A stretch of 64,000 bases of DNA, taken from NCBI RefSeq assembly GCF_004348995.1, contig NZ_SMKQ01000014.1, positions 19,957 through 83,956 on the forward strand, given 5' to 3'. Below, in pieces: positions 1 through 9,193 of this stretch. Both the position numbers and the translations under genes were made by a program. This stretch comes from Nonomuraea terrae. Its GTDB lineage: Bacteria > Actinomycetota > Actinomycetes > Streptosporangiales > Streptosporangiaceae. How positions within the stretch are numbered: position 1 is the stretch's first letter; each line of letters opens with the position of its first letter. The notes beneath the pieces were generated by a model. It saw only the letters and a list, made by a program, of their open reading frames with translations, did no database searches and had not been told where the DNA came from.

Positions 1-273
1 GCTCTGGACCTGCGACTGCAGGGCGGCCGGGGCGATGACCAGGCGCTTGCCGACATCGCCCTCCCCGACAGCCGCTTCCATCCGGTCCCGCGCCACCTGC
101 CCGCAACGGCGCAGGGCGTCGCCCAGGTTTACGCGCGCTTTGGGAGGGACCTGCGTGAGGGCACGCACACCGTGCCCGGCTTCGGCCATGCCCTGCGGAG
201 ACACCGGCTCATCGACACGATCGAGCGGGCCTCCCGCACGGGAGCCACCCAGATACCGGCCCCGGCGGCATAG
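1..273 (+). CDS. Gfo/Idh/MocA-family oxidoreductase, C-terminal end only
   Basis: The window opens inside this gene; 90 codons are visible before TAG at 271-273. The tail contains TVPGFGHALRRHRLIDTIERA-like sequence, matching the end of Gfo/Idh/MocA sugar or inositol dehydrogenases (xVPGFxHAxRxHRLxDxIE). The NAD-binding Rossmann domain and catalytic residues lie outside the window, so substrate cannot be inferred. Family assignment rests on this C-terminal pattern alone. Confidence 0.6.
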   Translation, partial: ALDLRLQGGRGDDQALADIALPDSRFHPVPRHLPATAQGVAQVYARFGRDLREGTHTVPGFGHALRRHRLIDTIERASRTGATQIPAPAA

Positions 274-837
274 GGGCGCCGCCTGGACGTGCTTCGTCGC
301 ATGGAACACATCACCATGACATCAACCGGCCGGCGTGCCCCCGGCCAAACCGCGCGAACCGAAACCGTCGGTTCCCGGCTCGGCGACTGGTTACAACCGT
401 GGGTTTTACCCTGCTGCGTGACCGACCTCCACCACCTGATGATCGACGCCACCCTCGGCGCTTTCCCGAACCCGCGATGCCGAAGCACTCACCGCGCTCG
501 CCGACGCAACAGCTGACCAGGTCAGCCTCAGCGCCGATACGCCCTTCCTGGCAGCGCGGGTTCGGGAAAGCTGGGAGGTGCCCTGGATGCAACATGCCTT
601 CAAACCCGGTCAACCTGCCTTACGTACCTAAAAGATCATCTCGCTCTGACCTGCGGGAAGATGCCAACAACCCCAGATAGCAGAGCACGGCCGCAACCGG
701 CAGGGTAAGACGGTGAGCGGCGTCCCGGCCCACGCGACAGAGCAGGCGGACGTTGTGCCCTTGGTGCGCTCGTCTGTACTGGTCATTTGCCAGTTCGGCC
801 GTGCTTCCGCACTTGCATCCGGATCTAGGAAACGCCC
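274..837. other. Gene-poor decayed stretch
   Basis: I see no intact gene here. One forward frame stays open from 443 to the stop at 629-631 with natural-looking composition and ends in WEVPWMQHAFKPGQPALRT. A plausible upstream part (HHLMIDATLGAFPNPR) lies in the neighbouring frame. Together they look like a frameshifted remnant of an unrecognised protein. The last 200 bases before the SDR start hold nothing I can name. Confidence 0.4.
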
Positions 838-1761
838 ATGTCTGAGCTCTTCCGTAGTCCCTTCGACCGCCATTCGACCGCTTCGGAGGTGATCAAGAGT
901 GTCGACCTCTCCGGCAAACGCGCAGTGATCACTGGCGCCACGTCCGGTATCGGTGTGGAGACCGCCCGTGCACTGGCGGCCATCGGCGCCGAGGTCACCC
1001 TCGCGGTTCGGCGTCCCGACGCCGGCGAGCAGGTCGCAGCCGACCTGCGGACCAAGACCGGCAAGGACGCGATCCACGTCGCCCGGGTGGACGTGGCGGA
1101 CCTGGCCTCGGTGAACGCGTTCACCGCTGCCTGGGCCGGTCCCCTGCACATCCTGGTCAACAACGCCGGGATCATGATGCTCCCCGAACTGGAGCGGGGC
1201 ACCGGTGGCCACGAGCAGCAGTTCGCCACCAACTACCTGGGGCACTTCGCCCTGGCCCTGGGCCTGCATGGGGCACTCGCTGACGCCGGCGGTGCGCGCA
1301 TGGTGAACGTGTCTTCCAGCGGTCACATGTTCTCCCCGGTCGTCTTCGACGACCTGGACTATCGCTTCCGCCCCTACGACGCGCTGGGCGCCTACGGCCA
1401 GTCCAAGACCGCCGAAGTGCTCCTGGCCGTCGAGGCGGACCGGCGCTGGTCAGGCGAGGGCATCCGGGCGAACGCGCTGCACCCCGGGGCAATCGCCACC
1501 AACCTCCAGCGGCACACCGGCGGCCTGAAGACCCCCGAGCCCTACCGCAAGACCCTCGGACAGGGCGCGGCCACCTCCGTCTTCCTCGCCGCCTCCCCGC
1601 TGGCCGAAGGCGTCGGCGGACGCTACTTCGAAGACGTCAACGAAGCCCCGCAGGTCACCTCACGGCCCACACAACTGGGCGTGCCGGGAGTGGCACCCTA
1701 TGCGCTCGATGCCGCGAACGCCGAGCGCCTGTGGGACCTCGGCACCACCATCCTGCGCTGA
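838..1761 (+). CDS. SDR-family NAD(P)-dependent oxidoreductase
   Basis: A 307-residue classical/extended-type short-chain dehydrogenase resembling retinol dehydrogenase/WWOX-type bacterial SDRs. The cofactor motif TGATSGIG is at residues 32-39, NNAG at 108-111, catalytic serines around 159-161, and Y186-x-x-x-K190 (YGQSK). The reaction should be NAD(P)-linked alcohol/ketone interconversion in the cytoplasm; the substrate is unknown. The ATG at 838 gives the normal N-terminal extension before the Rossmann fold. The gene ends exactly where a Tn3 transposase remnant begins, so its 3' neighbourhood has been rearranged, but the protein looks complete. Confidence 0.85.
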   Translation: MSELFRSPFDRHSTASEVIKSVDLSGKRAVITGATSGIGVETARALAAIGAEVTLAVRRPDAGEQVAADLRTKTGKDAIHVARVDVADLASVNAFTAAWAGPLHILVNNAGIMMLPELERGTGGHEQQFATNYLGHFALALGLHGALADAGGARMVNVSSSGHMFSPVVFDDLDYRFRPYDALGAYGQSKTAEVLLAVEADRRWSGEGIRANALHPGAIATNLQRHTGGLKTPEPYRKTLGQGAATSVFLAASPLAEGVGGRYFEDVNEAPQVTSRPTQLGVPGVAPYALDAANAERLWDLGTTILR

Positions 1762-3096
1762 CCGCGGTCGTCCCGGCCGAGTTGGTGGAGCTGATGTACC
1801 GGGCCGACAGCACGAAGCGGGAGCGGATCCTGCGCACCGTGTACGAGTGCGGCGTCTTTCCGACGCTACGGGAGAAACTGCGGTGCAAGGAGATCTGGGT
1901 GGTCGGCGCCGACCGGCGGCGCGACCCCGACGACGACCTGCCGAAGGACTTCGAGGACCGGCGGGCCGAGAACTACGCCAATTCACGCCTACGGGACAAG
2001 GACCGGGATCCGCGCGGTCGCCGCCGGCGACCATCCCCACACCGAGGACGACCTTCGGTACGCGCGCCGCCGCTATCTGACCGTCGAGGCCTGCCGCGAG
2101 GTCGCCCGGGTGATCGCCAACGCGACCTTCGCTGTCCGGCAGGCCGCCCTGTGGGGCGAGGGCACGACCACGGTCGCCTCGGACTCCACTCACTTCTCAG
2201 CCTTCGATCAGAACATCTTCACCGAGTGGCACTCCCGCTACCGCAGGGCCAAGCGCGGCGTGCTGATCTACTGGACGGTCGAAACCGGCGGGTCCATGGC
2301 CGTCCACTCCCAGCTGATCTCCTGCTCCGCGTCCGAGGTGCACGCCATGGTCGAGGGCGCGATGCGGCACGGCACCGACATGGAGATCGAGCAGAACGTC
2401 GTCGACTCCCACGGCGCCTCGTTCGTCGGGTTCGGGATCACCCGGCTGCTGGACTTCGACCTGGTCGCCCGGTTCAAGCAGATCAACAAGATGAAGCTGT
2501 ATGTGCCCGGCCGGGGCGAGGACTTCTCCTACCCGTTGCTCGGACCCGCGCTGACCAGGCCGATCCGGTGGGACATCATCACCCAGAACTACGACATCAT
2601 GATGAAGTACGCCACCGCGATCCGGCTGCGGACCGCCTCCACCGAGGCCCTGCTACGCCGGTTCACCAGCGAGACCACCCACCCCGCCCACGCCGCGATG
2701 CTGGAGGTCGGCCGCGCCCAGCGCACCGTCTTCCTGGCCCGCTGGCTTCGCGACCGCGATCTTCAGCGGGAGACCGAATCCGGGCTGAACGTGGTGGAGA
2801 ACTACAACGGCGTCAACGACTACATCAAGTTCGGCAAGCGCGGAGAGCTCGCCTCCAACCGGCGCGAAGAACAGGAACCGGGGATGTTGTGCCTGCACAT
2901 TCTCCAGTCGGCCCTCGGTCTGATCAACACGCTGATAATCCAGGACGCCCTCGCCCTACCCGAGTGGGAGAACGTCCTGACCGACGCCGACCGGCGCGGG
3001 CTCACGCCGCTGTTCCACACCAACATGACCCCCTACGGTGAGATCCAGCTGCGCATCGACCGGCGCCTGGACCTCACCGACCTGCCGACTGCGTAA
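1762..3096 (+). pseudogene. Tn3-family transposase remnant, truncated and internally deleted
   Basis: Two pieces of a Tn3 (DDE) transposase are joined out of frame. From about 1768 to 1980 one frame encodes a stretch with VVPAELVELMYRADS and DDLPKDFEDRRAENYA. From 1981 another frame resumes with AYGTRTGIRAVAAGDHPHTE and continues to the natural C-terminus at 3096, including VASDSTHF, VVDSHGASFVGF and the NVVENYNGVNDYIKFGKRGE region that carries the last catalytic acidic residue. The N-terminal half and roughly 200 central residues are missing. No terminal inverted repeat or resolvase is visible beside it. It is non-functional. Confidence 0.9.
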
Positions 3097-3150
3097 CGCC
3101 GGACGCTCGCCCGTTCCGGCGCTCGTTGCCGGCGGGGCGTCGGCGATACT

Positions 3151-3996
3151 GTGGGCGTGGAGTACGTGTCCAGAGTGCCGCGACCGCCGCTGGACGGGCT
3201 GATCGACGACCTTTACTACCTGGAGGGTGCGCCGCCGTACGCCCGGCTGACGCTGCCGCCGAGTCCGTCGGCGTTGCTCATCGTCAACCTCGGGGCGCCG
3301 TTCCGCATCCGCGCCGGCATCGACATCGAGACGGCCGAGTACGCCGACGGCTGCGTGGTCACCATGCCCACCCGCGCCTTCGAGTTCGGCTATCCGCCGG
3401 AGACCCGGTCAGTCGGCGTGCACTTCAAGCCGTGGGGGCCGGCGCCGTTCCTGCCGATGCCGGCGGCCGAGCTGTGTGACCGGCCGGTGACGGTGGAGCA
3501 GGTTTGGGGCCGGCCCGCCATTGCTGAGCTGCGGGACCGGCTGGCCACGGCGGCCGGGCCGGACGAGATGCTGACGCTGCTCGAGGAGGAGCTGATGCGA
3601 CGGCTGTGCGAGACCGCCGGTCTGGGGCTGGTCCGCCATACGAGCAGCGTCATCGCGGCGACCAGCGGGGCGGTGGCGATCGGCGACCTGAGCGTGGCAG
3701 CCGGTGTCAGCAGCACTCATCTGGCACAGCGGTTCAAGGAGCTCATCGGCGTCACGCCGAAGCGGCTGGCCCGCACCTACCGCTTCACCGCCACCGTGTT
3801 CGCGATCGACCCCGCCGGACCGATCGACTGGGGCGACCTCGCCGGTGGCGCAGGCTACTTCGACCAGGCCCACTTCGGCCACGAGTTCCGGGCGTTCACC
3901 GGGCTCACGCCGACCCGGTACGTCGAAGTCCGGCGGCGGTTCCTGCGCGAACATCCCGGCCACGCGCTGGACGGCTGGCCGCTGCCGGCCGATTGA
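3151..3996 (+). CDS. AraC-family transcriptional regulator
   Basis: A 281-residue protein with an N-terminal DUF6597-like sensor region and a C-terminal AraC/XylS double HTH (residues ~175-260). It includes GVSSTHLAQRFKELIGVTPK and the signature GYFDQAHFGHEFRAFTGLTP. It probably controls neighbouring genes such as the downstream RibD-like reductase. The start is GTG at 3151; a second GTG at 3157 is also possible. No operator was identified. Confidence 0.85.
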   Translation: MGVEYVSRVPRPPLDGLIDDLYYLEGAPPYARLTLPPSPSALLIVNLGAPFRIRAGIDIETAEYADGCVVTMPTRAFEFGYPPETRSVGVHFKPWGPAPFLPMPAAELCDRPVTVEQVWGRPAIAELRDRLATAAGPDEMLTLLEEELMRRLCETAGLGLVRHTSSVIAATSGAVAIGDLSVAAGVSSTHLAQRFKELIGVTPKRLARTYRFTATVFAIDPAGPIDWGDLAGGAGYFDQAHFGHEFRAFTGLTPTRYVEVRRRFLREHPGHALDGWPLPAD

Positions 3997-4061
3997 TTTC
4001 TTACAAGAGCGACAGCTCCCGACACGCTAATTTGGGGCACCCCGAAGTAGAGGAGAGCCCC

Positions 4062-4643
4062 GTGGGCAAGGTGGTCATGTACGGCTCGGTGTCGGTGGAC
4101 GGCTTCGTCGCGGACGAGAATGACCAGCCCGGACCGCTGTTCGACTGGTTGTCCAACGGTGACGTCCCGTTGGACGAGAGCGGCGAGCTGAAGGTGTCGC
4201 AGACGACCTACGACTACACCCGGCCGTACTGGGACCAGATCGGAGTCACGATCGCCGGCCGCCACGTCTTCGACCTGACGGACGGCTGGGACGGGAAGCC
4301 TCCGAGCGGGATCGACCACGTGGTCGTCGTGACGCACCGGCCGATGCCCGAAGGCTGGGACCCCGAGGCGCCGTTTCACTTCGTCGACGGTGTCGAGGCA
4401 GCCGTGGCCAAGGCGCAGGAGCTTGCGGGTGACCGCATGGTCGAGGTCGCCGCCGGCGACGTCGGTGGCCAGGTGCTTGCCGCGGGCCTGGTCGACGAGG
4501 TGCGCATGGACGTCGTACCTGTCGTGTTCGGGTCCGGCAAGCGCTACTTCGGGTCGGTCCACGCGCAGCACCTGTTGGAGGATCCTGACGTGGTGATTCA
4601 GGGCAACCGGGTCCTTCACCTGCGCTATCGGGTGCGCCGTTGA
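4062..4643 (+). CDS. Dihydrofolate reductase-family (RibD C-terminal-like) protein
   Basis: A 193-residue single-domain protein of the RibD C-terminal/DHFR-like fold. It starts MYGSVSVDGFVADEND and carries GDVGGQVLAAGLVDEVRMD and VVFGSGKRYF, the usual NADPH-binding and C-terminal signatures. The function is a presumed NADPH-dependent reductase of unknown substrate; stand-alone members are common beside AraC or ArsR regulators. The GTG start at 4062 has GAGGAGAG upstream; the open frame extends further up but only as a shadow of the AraC gene. Confidence 0.8.
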   Translation: MGKVVMYGSVSVDGFVADENDQPGPLFDWLSNGDVPLDESGELKVSQTTYDYTRPYWDQIGVTIAGRHVFDLTDGWDGKPPSGIDHVVVVTHRPMPEGWDPEAPFHFVDGVEAAVAKAQELAGDRMVEVAAGDVGGQVLAAGLVDEVRMDVVPVVFGSGKRYFGSVHAQHLLEDPDVVIQGNRVLHLRYRVRR

Positions 4644-4968
4644 CCGATCTGAGCGGGTACGCGAAGAAGTCCACTGCGAACGGTGACACAGGATCGGGCC
4701 TCCGGCTGCGTTTGCGCATCGCTGTCCCTGGTCGGGCAGCCGACGCCGATCCGCCCCAGCACCTCACCTGCGGCAAGTTCAACTCAAGATCACTGGTTGC
4801 CGTTTCCGTCGTATCTTGGCCGACCCCCGAACGGACTTGGCCTGAGCGTGGCCTCGGACTTTGGGCCCGATCAACGCGCCGACGCCGCCCTCCCATCAGA
4901 GCTTCTGATATCGCGGTCCTGGACTACGCTTAGCCCGGCGTATCAACTTCTGACATTGCAAGGGCGAT
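4644..4968. other. Intergenic stretch without a recognisable gene
   Basis: The codon-position GC pattern is poor in all frames and no family signature is visible. It lies between the RibD-like gene and the integrase remnant and is probably mobile-element debris. I see no terminal inverted repeat or terminator in it. Confidence 0.4.
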
Positions 4969-5272
4969 GTGGGGCGGCAGCACCAAGCGGTACCCGAGGC
5001 GTTCACCACGATCCACGCCGCCTACGCCGCAGCGCTGAAGCGAGCCCCGCTGGACGGCGACACCCGCCGCGCCTACGACTCCCGGGTCCGGACCTTCCTC
5101 ACCTGGCAGGAGGCCAGCGGCCTCGACGGCGACCCGCTCACCGACGCCCACAACCGCGACTTCGCCATCCGCGACTACAAGACCCACATGAAGACCGTGC
5201 TGCGCCGCGCGTCGAATACCGTCAACGCCCACCTCGCCGCGTTGGAGCACTTCTTCACCCAGCTCGGACAAG
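4969..5272 (+). pseudogene. Tyrosine integrase, N-terminal fragment
   Basis: About 100 residues match the N-terminal SAM-like/core-binding domain of phage-type tyrosine recombinases: IHAAYAAALKRAPL, DTRRAYDSRVRTFLTW and SNTVNAHLAALEHFF. The catalytic domain (R...HxxR...Y) is absent because the sequence switches at about 5264-5272 into an unrelated SDR tail. The nominal GTG at 4969 may not be the original start. It cannot be a functional recombinase. Confidence 0.8.
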
Positions 5273-5383
5273 GTCTCGACCGAGAAGGCCCGCCGCGTGC
5301 TGGGCCGGCAGCCGCGCAAGTCGGAGGACGCCATCATCGCGTCCGCACAAAGTATGATCGCGAAGTCGCTCGTCAAGAACTGA
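5258..5383 (+). pseudogene. SDR/NAD-dependent epimerase C-terminal fragment
   Basis: In the frame ending at TGA 5381-5383 the sequence reads SDKVSTEKARRVLGRQPR, then SEDAIIASAQSMIAKSLVKN. This matches the conserved end of dihydroflavonol-reductase-like or epimerase SDRs (VSxxKARRxLGWxPRxxEEAIxxTAxSLxxxGLV). The preceding ~300 residues are missing and are replaced by the integrase fragment, so this marks a recombination scar. Confidence 0.65.
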
Positions 5384-5509
5384 CCCACCTGTCGTCTGCG
5401 GTCTACTCCCGGCGTCGTAGTCCGGCGGGTCGTTGATCCCTGAGGGGTAGTCGGAGATGACTCCGCTCGTAAGACGCCCCTGACCACCGACTGGACGACG
5501 ATTGCGGTC

Positions 5510-6991
5510 ATGAGGACCTCGGTCGGTACATCCACACGCTCTGCGCGGCCGGGACTCACGCTCGCCGCGGTGGCCGTCGTGCAGTTCATGGTGTCGCTGG
5601 ATCTGTCGGTGGTGAACGTCGGGCTCCCGGAGATCGCCGCCGGCCTCGGCTTCAGCGCGGTGGGCCTGACCTGGGTGATCCACGCCTACGCGCTCACCTT
5701 CGGCGGGCTGCTCCTGCTGGGCGGCAAGGCGGCCGACCGGTACGGCCGCAGGCGGGTCCTGCTCCTCGGGCTCGGCGTGTTCGGTCTCGCCTCACTCGTC
5801 GGCGGCTTCGCTCAGGAGCCCGGCCATCTGGTCGCCGCCCGAGCCGTGCAGGGCATCGGGGCCGCCGCGCTGGCTCCGGCCGCGCTGGCGCTGCTGACCA
5901 CGACGTTCCCCGCGGGGAAGGCCCGCGTCCGAGCCTTCGGCATATGGAGCGCGACGAACGCCGCCGGGGGAGCGCTCGGCGTCCTGATCGGCGGCCTGCT
6001 CACGGAGTACGCCGGCTGGCGCTGGGTGATGTTCGTGAGCGTGCCCATGGCCGCTTGCGCGCTGGCCCTGGTCTGGCGGGGCGTCGTCGGAGGCCCGCCA
6101 CCGGCGCGCGGCAGCCGTCCCGACGTCCTCGGGGCCGTGCTGGCCACGGCGGGCATGACGCTGCTGGTGTTCGGCGTCGTCCGGACCGACCAGTATCCGT
6201 GGACCTCGCCGGTCACCGTGACGACCCTGGCGGTCGCCGTCGCGCTGCTGGCCGCGTTCGTCCACGTCGAGCGGACCACCGCTCGCGACCCGCTGATCCG
6301 GCTCGGCCTGTTCGCCAACCGCTCGGTCGCCGGTGCGAACGCCTACAACCTCCTGGCCGGTGCGGCCATAGCGTCGGCCTTCTACTTCGTGTCCCTCTAC
6401 CTGCAACGCGTGCTCGAAATGGGGCCGGCGCTGACCGGGCTCATGTTCGTGCCGCTGGCCCTCGGCGTGATCGCCGGCTCCGTGCTCGCCGTCAAGCTCG
6501 GCTACCGTCTCCCGCCGCGTACGCTGCTGATCATCGGTGGGCTGCTGACCGCGACCGGGATGGCGTGGTTCGGCCTGATCAGCCCGGACGGCGCTTTCGT
6601 CACCGACGTGCTCGGGCCCTCGATCGTGGCCGGCGTCGGTTTCGGGCTCTGCCTCGGACCGGTGGTCTCCATCGGCACCGCGGGCGTGGCGCACCACGAG
6701 ACCGGCACGGCATCGGGCCTGCTCAACAGCTCACGCCAGATCGGCGCCTCACTCGGGCTGGCCGCACTCGGCACCGCGGCGCAGCACCGCACCGGGCAGA
6801 CCGTCACACCCGAGACCCTCAACGACGGGTACGCGCTCGGCCTGACCCTCAGCGCCGGGCTCCTGGTCGCCGCCGTCCTCATCGCCCTGACCGTCCTGCG
6901 CCGGGCCGACCCTCCGTCATGGGCTGAGCAGACCGATGACCGATCGACCGGCACCCCGGCAGTCGCACGGAGGAAGGATGCCCCGGCATGA
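5510..6991 (+). CDS. MFS drug-efflux transporter, DHA2 type
   Basis: A 493-residue membrane protein with about 14 hydrophobic segments. Motif A is present as GGKAADRYGRRRVLL between TM2 and TM3, and ARAVQGIGAAALAPAALAL is the DHA signature. The N-terminal helix carries LDLSVVNVGLPEI, typical of the DHA2 (EmrB/QacA) group. It likely exports hydrophobic drugs or metabolites using proton motive force. The stop overlaps the downstream cupin start by four bases (ATGA), indicating translational coupling. Confidence 0.9.
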   Translation: MRTSVGTSTRSARPGLTLAAVAVVQFMVSLDLSVVNVGLPEIAAGLGFSAVGLTWVIHAYALTFGGLLLLGGKAADRYGRRRVLLLGLGVFGLASLVGGFAQEPGHLVAARAVQGIGAAALAPAALALLTTTFPAGKARVRAFGIWSATNAAGGALGVLIGGLLTEYAGWRWVMFVSVPMAACALALVWRGVVGGPPPARGSRPDVLGAVLATAGMTLLVFGVVRTDQYPWTSPVTVTTLAVAVALLAAFVHVERTTARDPLIRLGLFANRSVAGANAYNLLAGAAIASAFYFVSLYLQRVLEMGPALTGLMFVPLALGVIAGSVLAVKLGYRLPPRTLLIIGGLLTATGMAWFGLISPDGAFVTDVLGPSIVAGVGFGLCLGPVVSIGTAGVAHHETGTASGLLNSSRQIGASLGLAALGTAAQHRTGQTVTPETLNDGYALGLTLSAGLLVAAVLIALTVLRRADPPSWAEQTDDRSTGTPAVARRKDAPA

Positions 6992-7374
6992 CTACCACCC
7001 CGATCGATCTGTTCGCGTCGCTTCTCCGGCTTCACCAGGACGGCGAGATCCACGCCGGGACGAGAGCCCTGGACTGCGACCAGGACGGCTGGCGGCTGAT
7101 GGCCTTCCACGCGAAGACCGACGCCGACGTCCACGCCGACCGCTGGGAGGTGCATCCCGAGGCCGAGGAGATCGTGTGCTGCCTCATCGGCAAGATACGC
7201 CTCTACCTCCGCCCGGAACGGCCCGGACGGGAGGAAGAGATCAGGCTGCCGGCCGGCACCGCCGCCATCGTCCCGCGCGGGCGCTGGCACCGCATCGAGC
7301 TGGACATCCCCAGCAACATCATGGCCGTCACCCTGCCACGTGGCACCCGGCTGGAGAAGCGGATCGAAGCCTAG
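6988..7374 (+). CDS. Small cupin-domain protein
   Basis: A 128-residue single cupin barrel with WEVHPEAEEIVCCLIGKIRL and a second-motif region PAGTAAIVPRGRWHRIEL. The histidines and glutamate that usually bind a metal are largely retained (H, E in motif 1; H in WHRIEL). No enzyme activity can be named. It is translationally coupled to the MFS exporter, so it may modify, sense or bind the exported compound. Confidence 0.75.
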   Translation: MTTTPIDLFASLLRLHQDGEIHAGTRALDCDQDGWRLMAFHAKTDADVHADRWEVHPEAEEIVCCLIGKIRLYLRPERPGREEEIRLPAGTAAIVPRGRWHRIELDIPSNIMAVTLPRGTRLEKRIEA

Positions 7375-7396
7375 AACCGGCATGGAAGGTCACACG

Positions 7397-9193
7397 ATGA
7401 AAACGGAGCAGGCGGAGCCTACGGGCGTCGTAGGTCTCGGGGAGTTGTCGCGTCCCGTCCGGCCCCGGCTGGGCATCGCGATCGGCCTGCAGGCCGTCGC
7501 GGCGGTGGTCGCCGTGGTGCCGTTCGCCGCGGTGGCCGAGCTGGCCAGGGTGCTGCTGGCGGCCGGTCCGGCCGACCACGGCAGAGCCTGGGCGGTCGCC
7601 GCGATCGCGGCGGGCGCGCTGGCGGTGTGGCTGCTGCTGACCACCGCGGCGGGAGCGATCGCACATCACGCGGATCTGGATCTCCAGTTGTCGGTACGGC
7701 GGCGTCTGGTCGACCGGCTGGGCCGCGTTCCGCTGGGGTGGTTCACCGATCGGGGCGCGGGCGGCATCGGGAAGGCGGTCCAGCACGATGTGGACGCGAT
7801 GCATCACCTGGTCGCGCATTCACTGCTGAACTTCACCGCGAGCGCCGTCACACCGCTGGTGACGCTGGTCTACCTGTTCTGGGTGGACTGGCGGATGACG
7901 CTGATCCTGCTGATCCCGATCGTGATCGGAATCGCGCTGTTCGTCCGGCTGGTGATCAGCCTGAACGCGGGGACGGCGGCCTACGACGATGCCCAGCAGC
8001 GCATCGTCAGCAGCGTCATCGAGTTCGTCGAAGGCATCGCGGTGGTGAAGATGTTCGGGCAGGCCAGGCGCGCGCATCGGCGCTACACGCGGGCCGCCGA
8101 CGATTTCGCGACGTTCTTCATCGCCTGGATGTCGACGAGTTTCCGGGCGAGCGCGGTCTCGGCGCTGGTGCTGAGCCCGGTCACCGTTCTGCTGACGATG
8201 CTGGCCGGCGGCACGGCGCTGGTCTCCACCGGGAACCTGGACGCGCTCGACCTGCTGCCGTTCGCGATCCTCGGGCTGGGGCTGGCCGCGCCCGTGCAGG
8301 CGCTGGACTTCCACAGCCACGACCTGGAGATGGCGAGTGCGGCGGCCAAGCGGGTGGGTGCGCTGCTCGCGGCGCCGACACTGCCGCTCCCCGCCGAGCC
8401 TCGACAACCGGACCTCGACGGGGGCGTCCGGGTGGAGTTCTCCGGGGTGGAGTTCGCCTATGACGCGGATCGGCCGGTGTTGAGCGGTGTCGATCTGGTG
8501 CTGGCGCCGGGCACCGTGACCGCGCTGGTCGGGACGTCCGGTTCGGGGAAGACGACCCTGGCGAAGCTGCTGCCGCGCTTCTTCGACCCGACCGCGGGCA
8601 CCGTCGCGGTCGGCGGCGTCGACCTGCGCGAGATCGCGCCGGAGCAGCTGTACCGGCTGGTGTCGTTCGTCCTGCAGGACGTCCAGCTGCTGGACGCCAG
8701 TGTGAGCGACAACATCCGCCTCGCCCGTCCCGACGCCGACGAGGAATCGGTGCGCCGCGCCGCGCGGGCGGCGGCCATCGACGAACGCGTCTGTGCGTTG
8801 CCGCGCGGCTATGACTCGGTGGTCGGCCGGGACGTGCGCTTCTCCGGCGGTGAGGCGCAGCGGATCTCCATCGCCCGGGCCATTCTCGCGGACACCCCGA
8901 TCGTGGTGCTCGACGAGGCGACCGCACATGCCGATCCCGAAGCGGAGGCGCTGATCCAGGACGCGTTGTCGGAGCTGGCGGCAGGGCGGACCGTGCTCGT
9001 CGTCGCGCACCGGCTGGCTTCGGTGGTCAGCGCCGATCACATCGTGCTGCTCGAACAGGGCCGGATGGTCGAGCAGGGCACCCACGAGGAGTTGCTCGCC
9101 GCCGACGGCCGGTTCGCGCGGATGTGGCGGCTGCAGGAGCAGACCGGTCTCGGAGACGCCTACGCCGGGGCCGGCGCGGCGAAGGAGGAATGA
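7397..9193 (+). CDS. ABC transporter half-protein (IrtA/YbtP-like, exporter fold)
   Basis: A 598-residue fused permease-ATPase. Six TM helices occupy the first ~320 residues, followed by an NBD with Walker A GTSGSGKTT, signature FSGGEAQRISIARAIL, Walker B IVVLDEAT and switch His in VVAHRL. FSGGEAQR followed by DEATAHADPEAEALIQ resembles YbtP/IrtA-type exporters used for ferri-siderophore uptake, unlike ordinary LSGGQ drug pumps. The ATG at 7397 is chosen over 7382 because GGAAGG lies just upstream of it. The stop overlaps the next half-transporter (ATGA), so they should form a heterodimer. Confidence 0.85.
   Translation: MKTEQAEPTGVVGLGELSRPVRPRLGIAIGLQAVAAVVAVVPFAAVAELARVLLAAGPADHGRAWAVAAIAAGALAVWLLLTTAAGAIAHHADLDLQLSVRRRLVDRLGRVPLGWFTDRGAGGIGKAVQHDVDAMHHLVAHSLLNFTASAVTPLVTLVYLFWVDWRMTLILLIPIVIGIALFVRLVISLNAGTAAYDDAQQRIVSSVIEFVEGIAVVKMFGQARRAHRRYTRAADDFATFFIAWMSTSFRASAVSALVLSPVTVLLTMLAGGTALVSTGNLDALDLLPFAILGLGLAAPVQALDFHSHDLEMASAAAKRVGALLAAPTLPLPAEPRQPDLDGGVRVEFSGVEFAYDADRPVLSGVDLVLAPGTVTALVGTSGSGKTTLAKLLPRFFDPTAGTVAVGGVDLREIAPEQLYRLVSFVLQDVQLLDASVSDNIRLARPDADEESVRRAARAAAIDERVCALPRGYDSVVGRDVRFSGGEAQRISIARAILADTPIVVLDEATAHADPEAEALIQDALSELAAGRTVLVVAHRLASVVSADHIVLLEQGRMVEQGTHEELLAADGRFARMWRLQEQTGLGDAYAGAGAAKEE

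Noticed and set aside
5792..6697. Reverse 301-codon frame
   Set aside because: Antisense shadow of the MFS gene.
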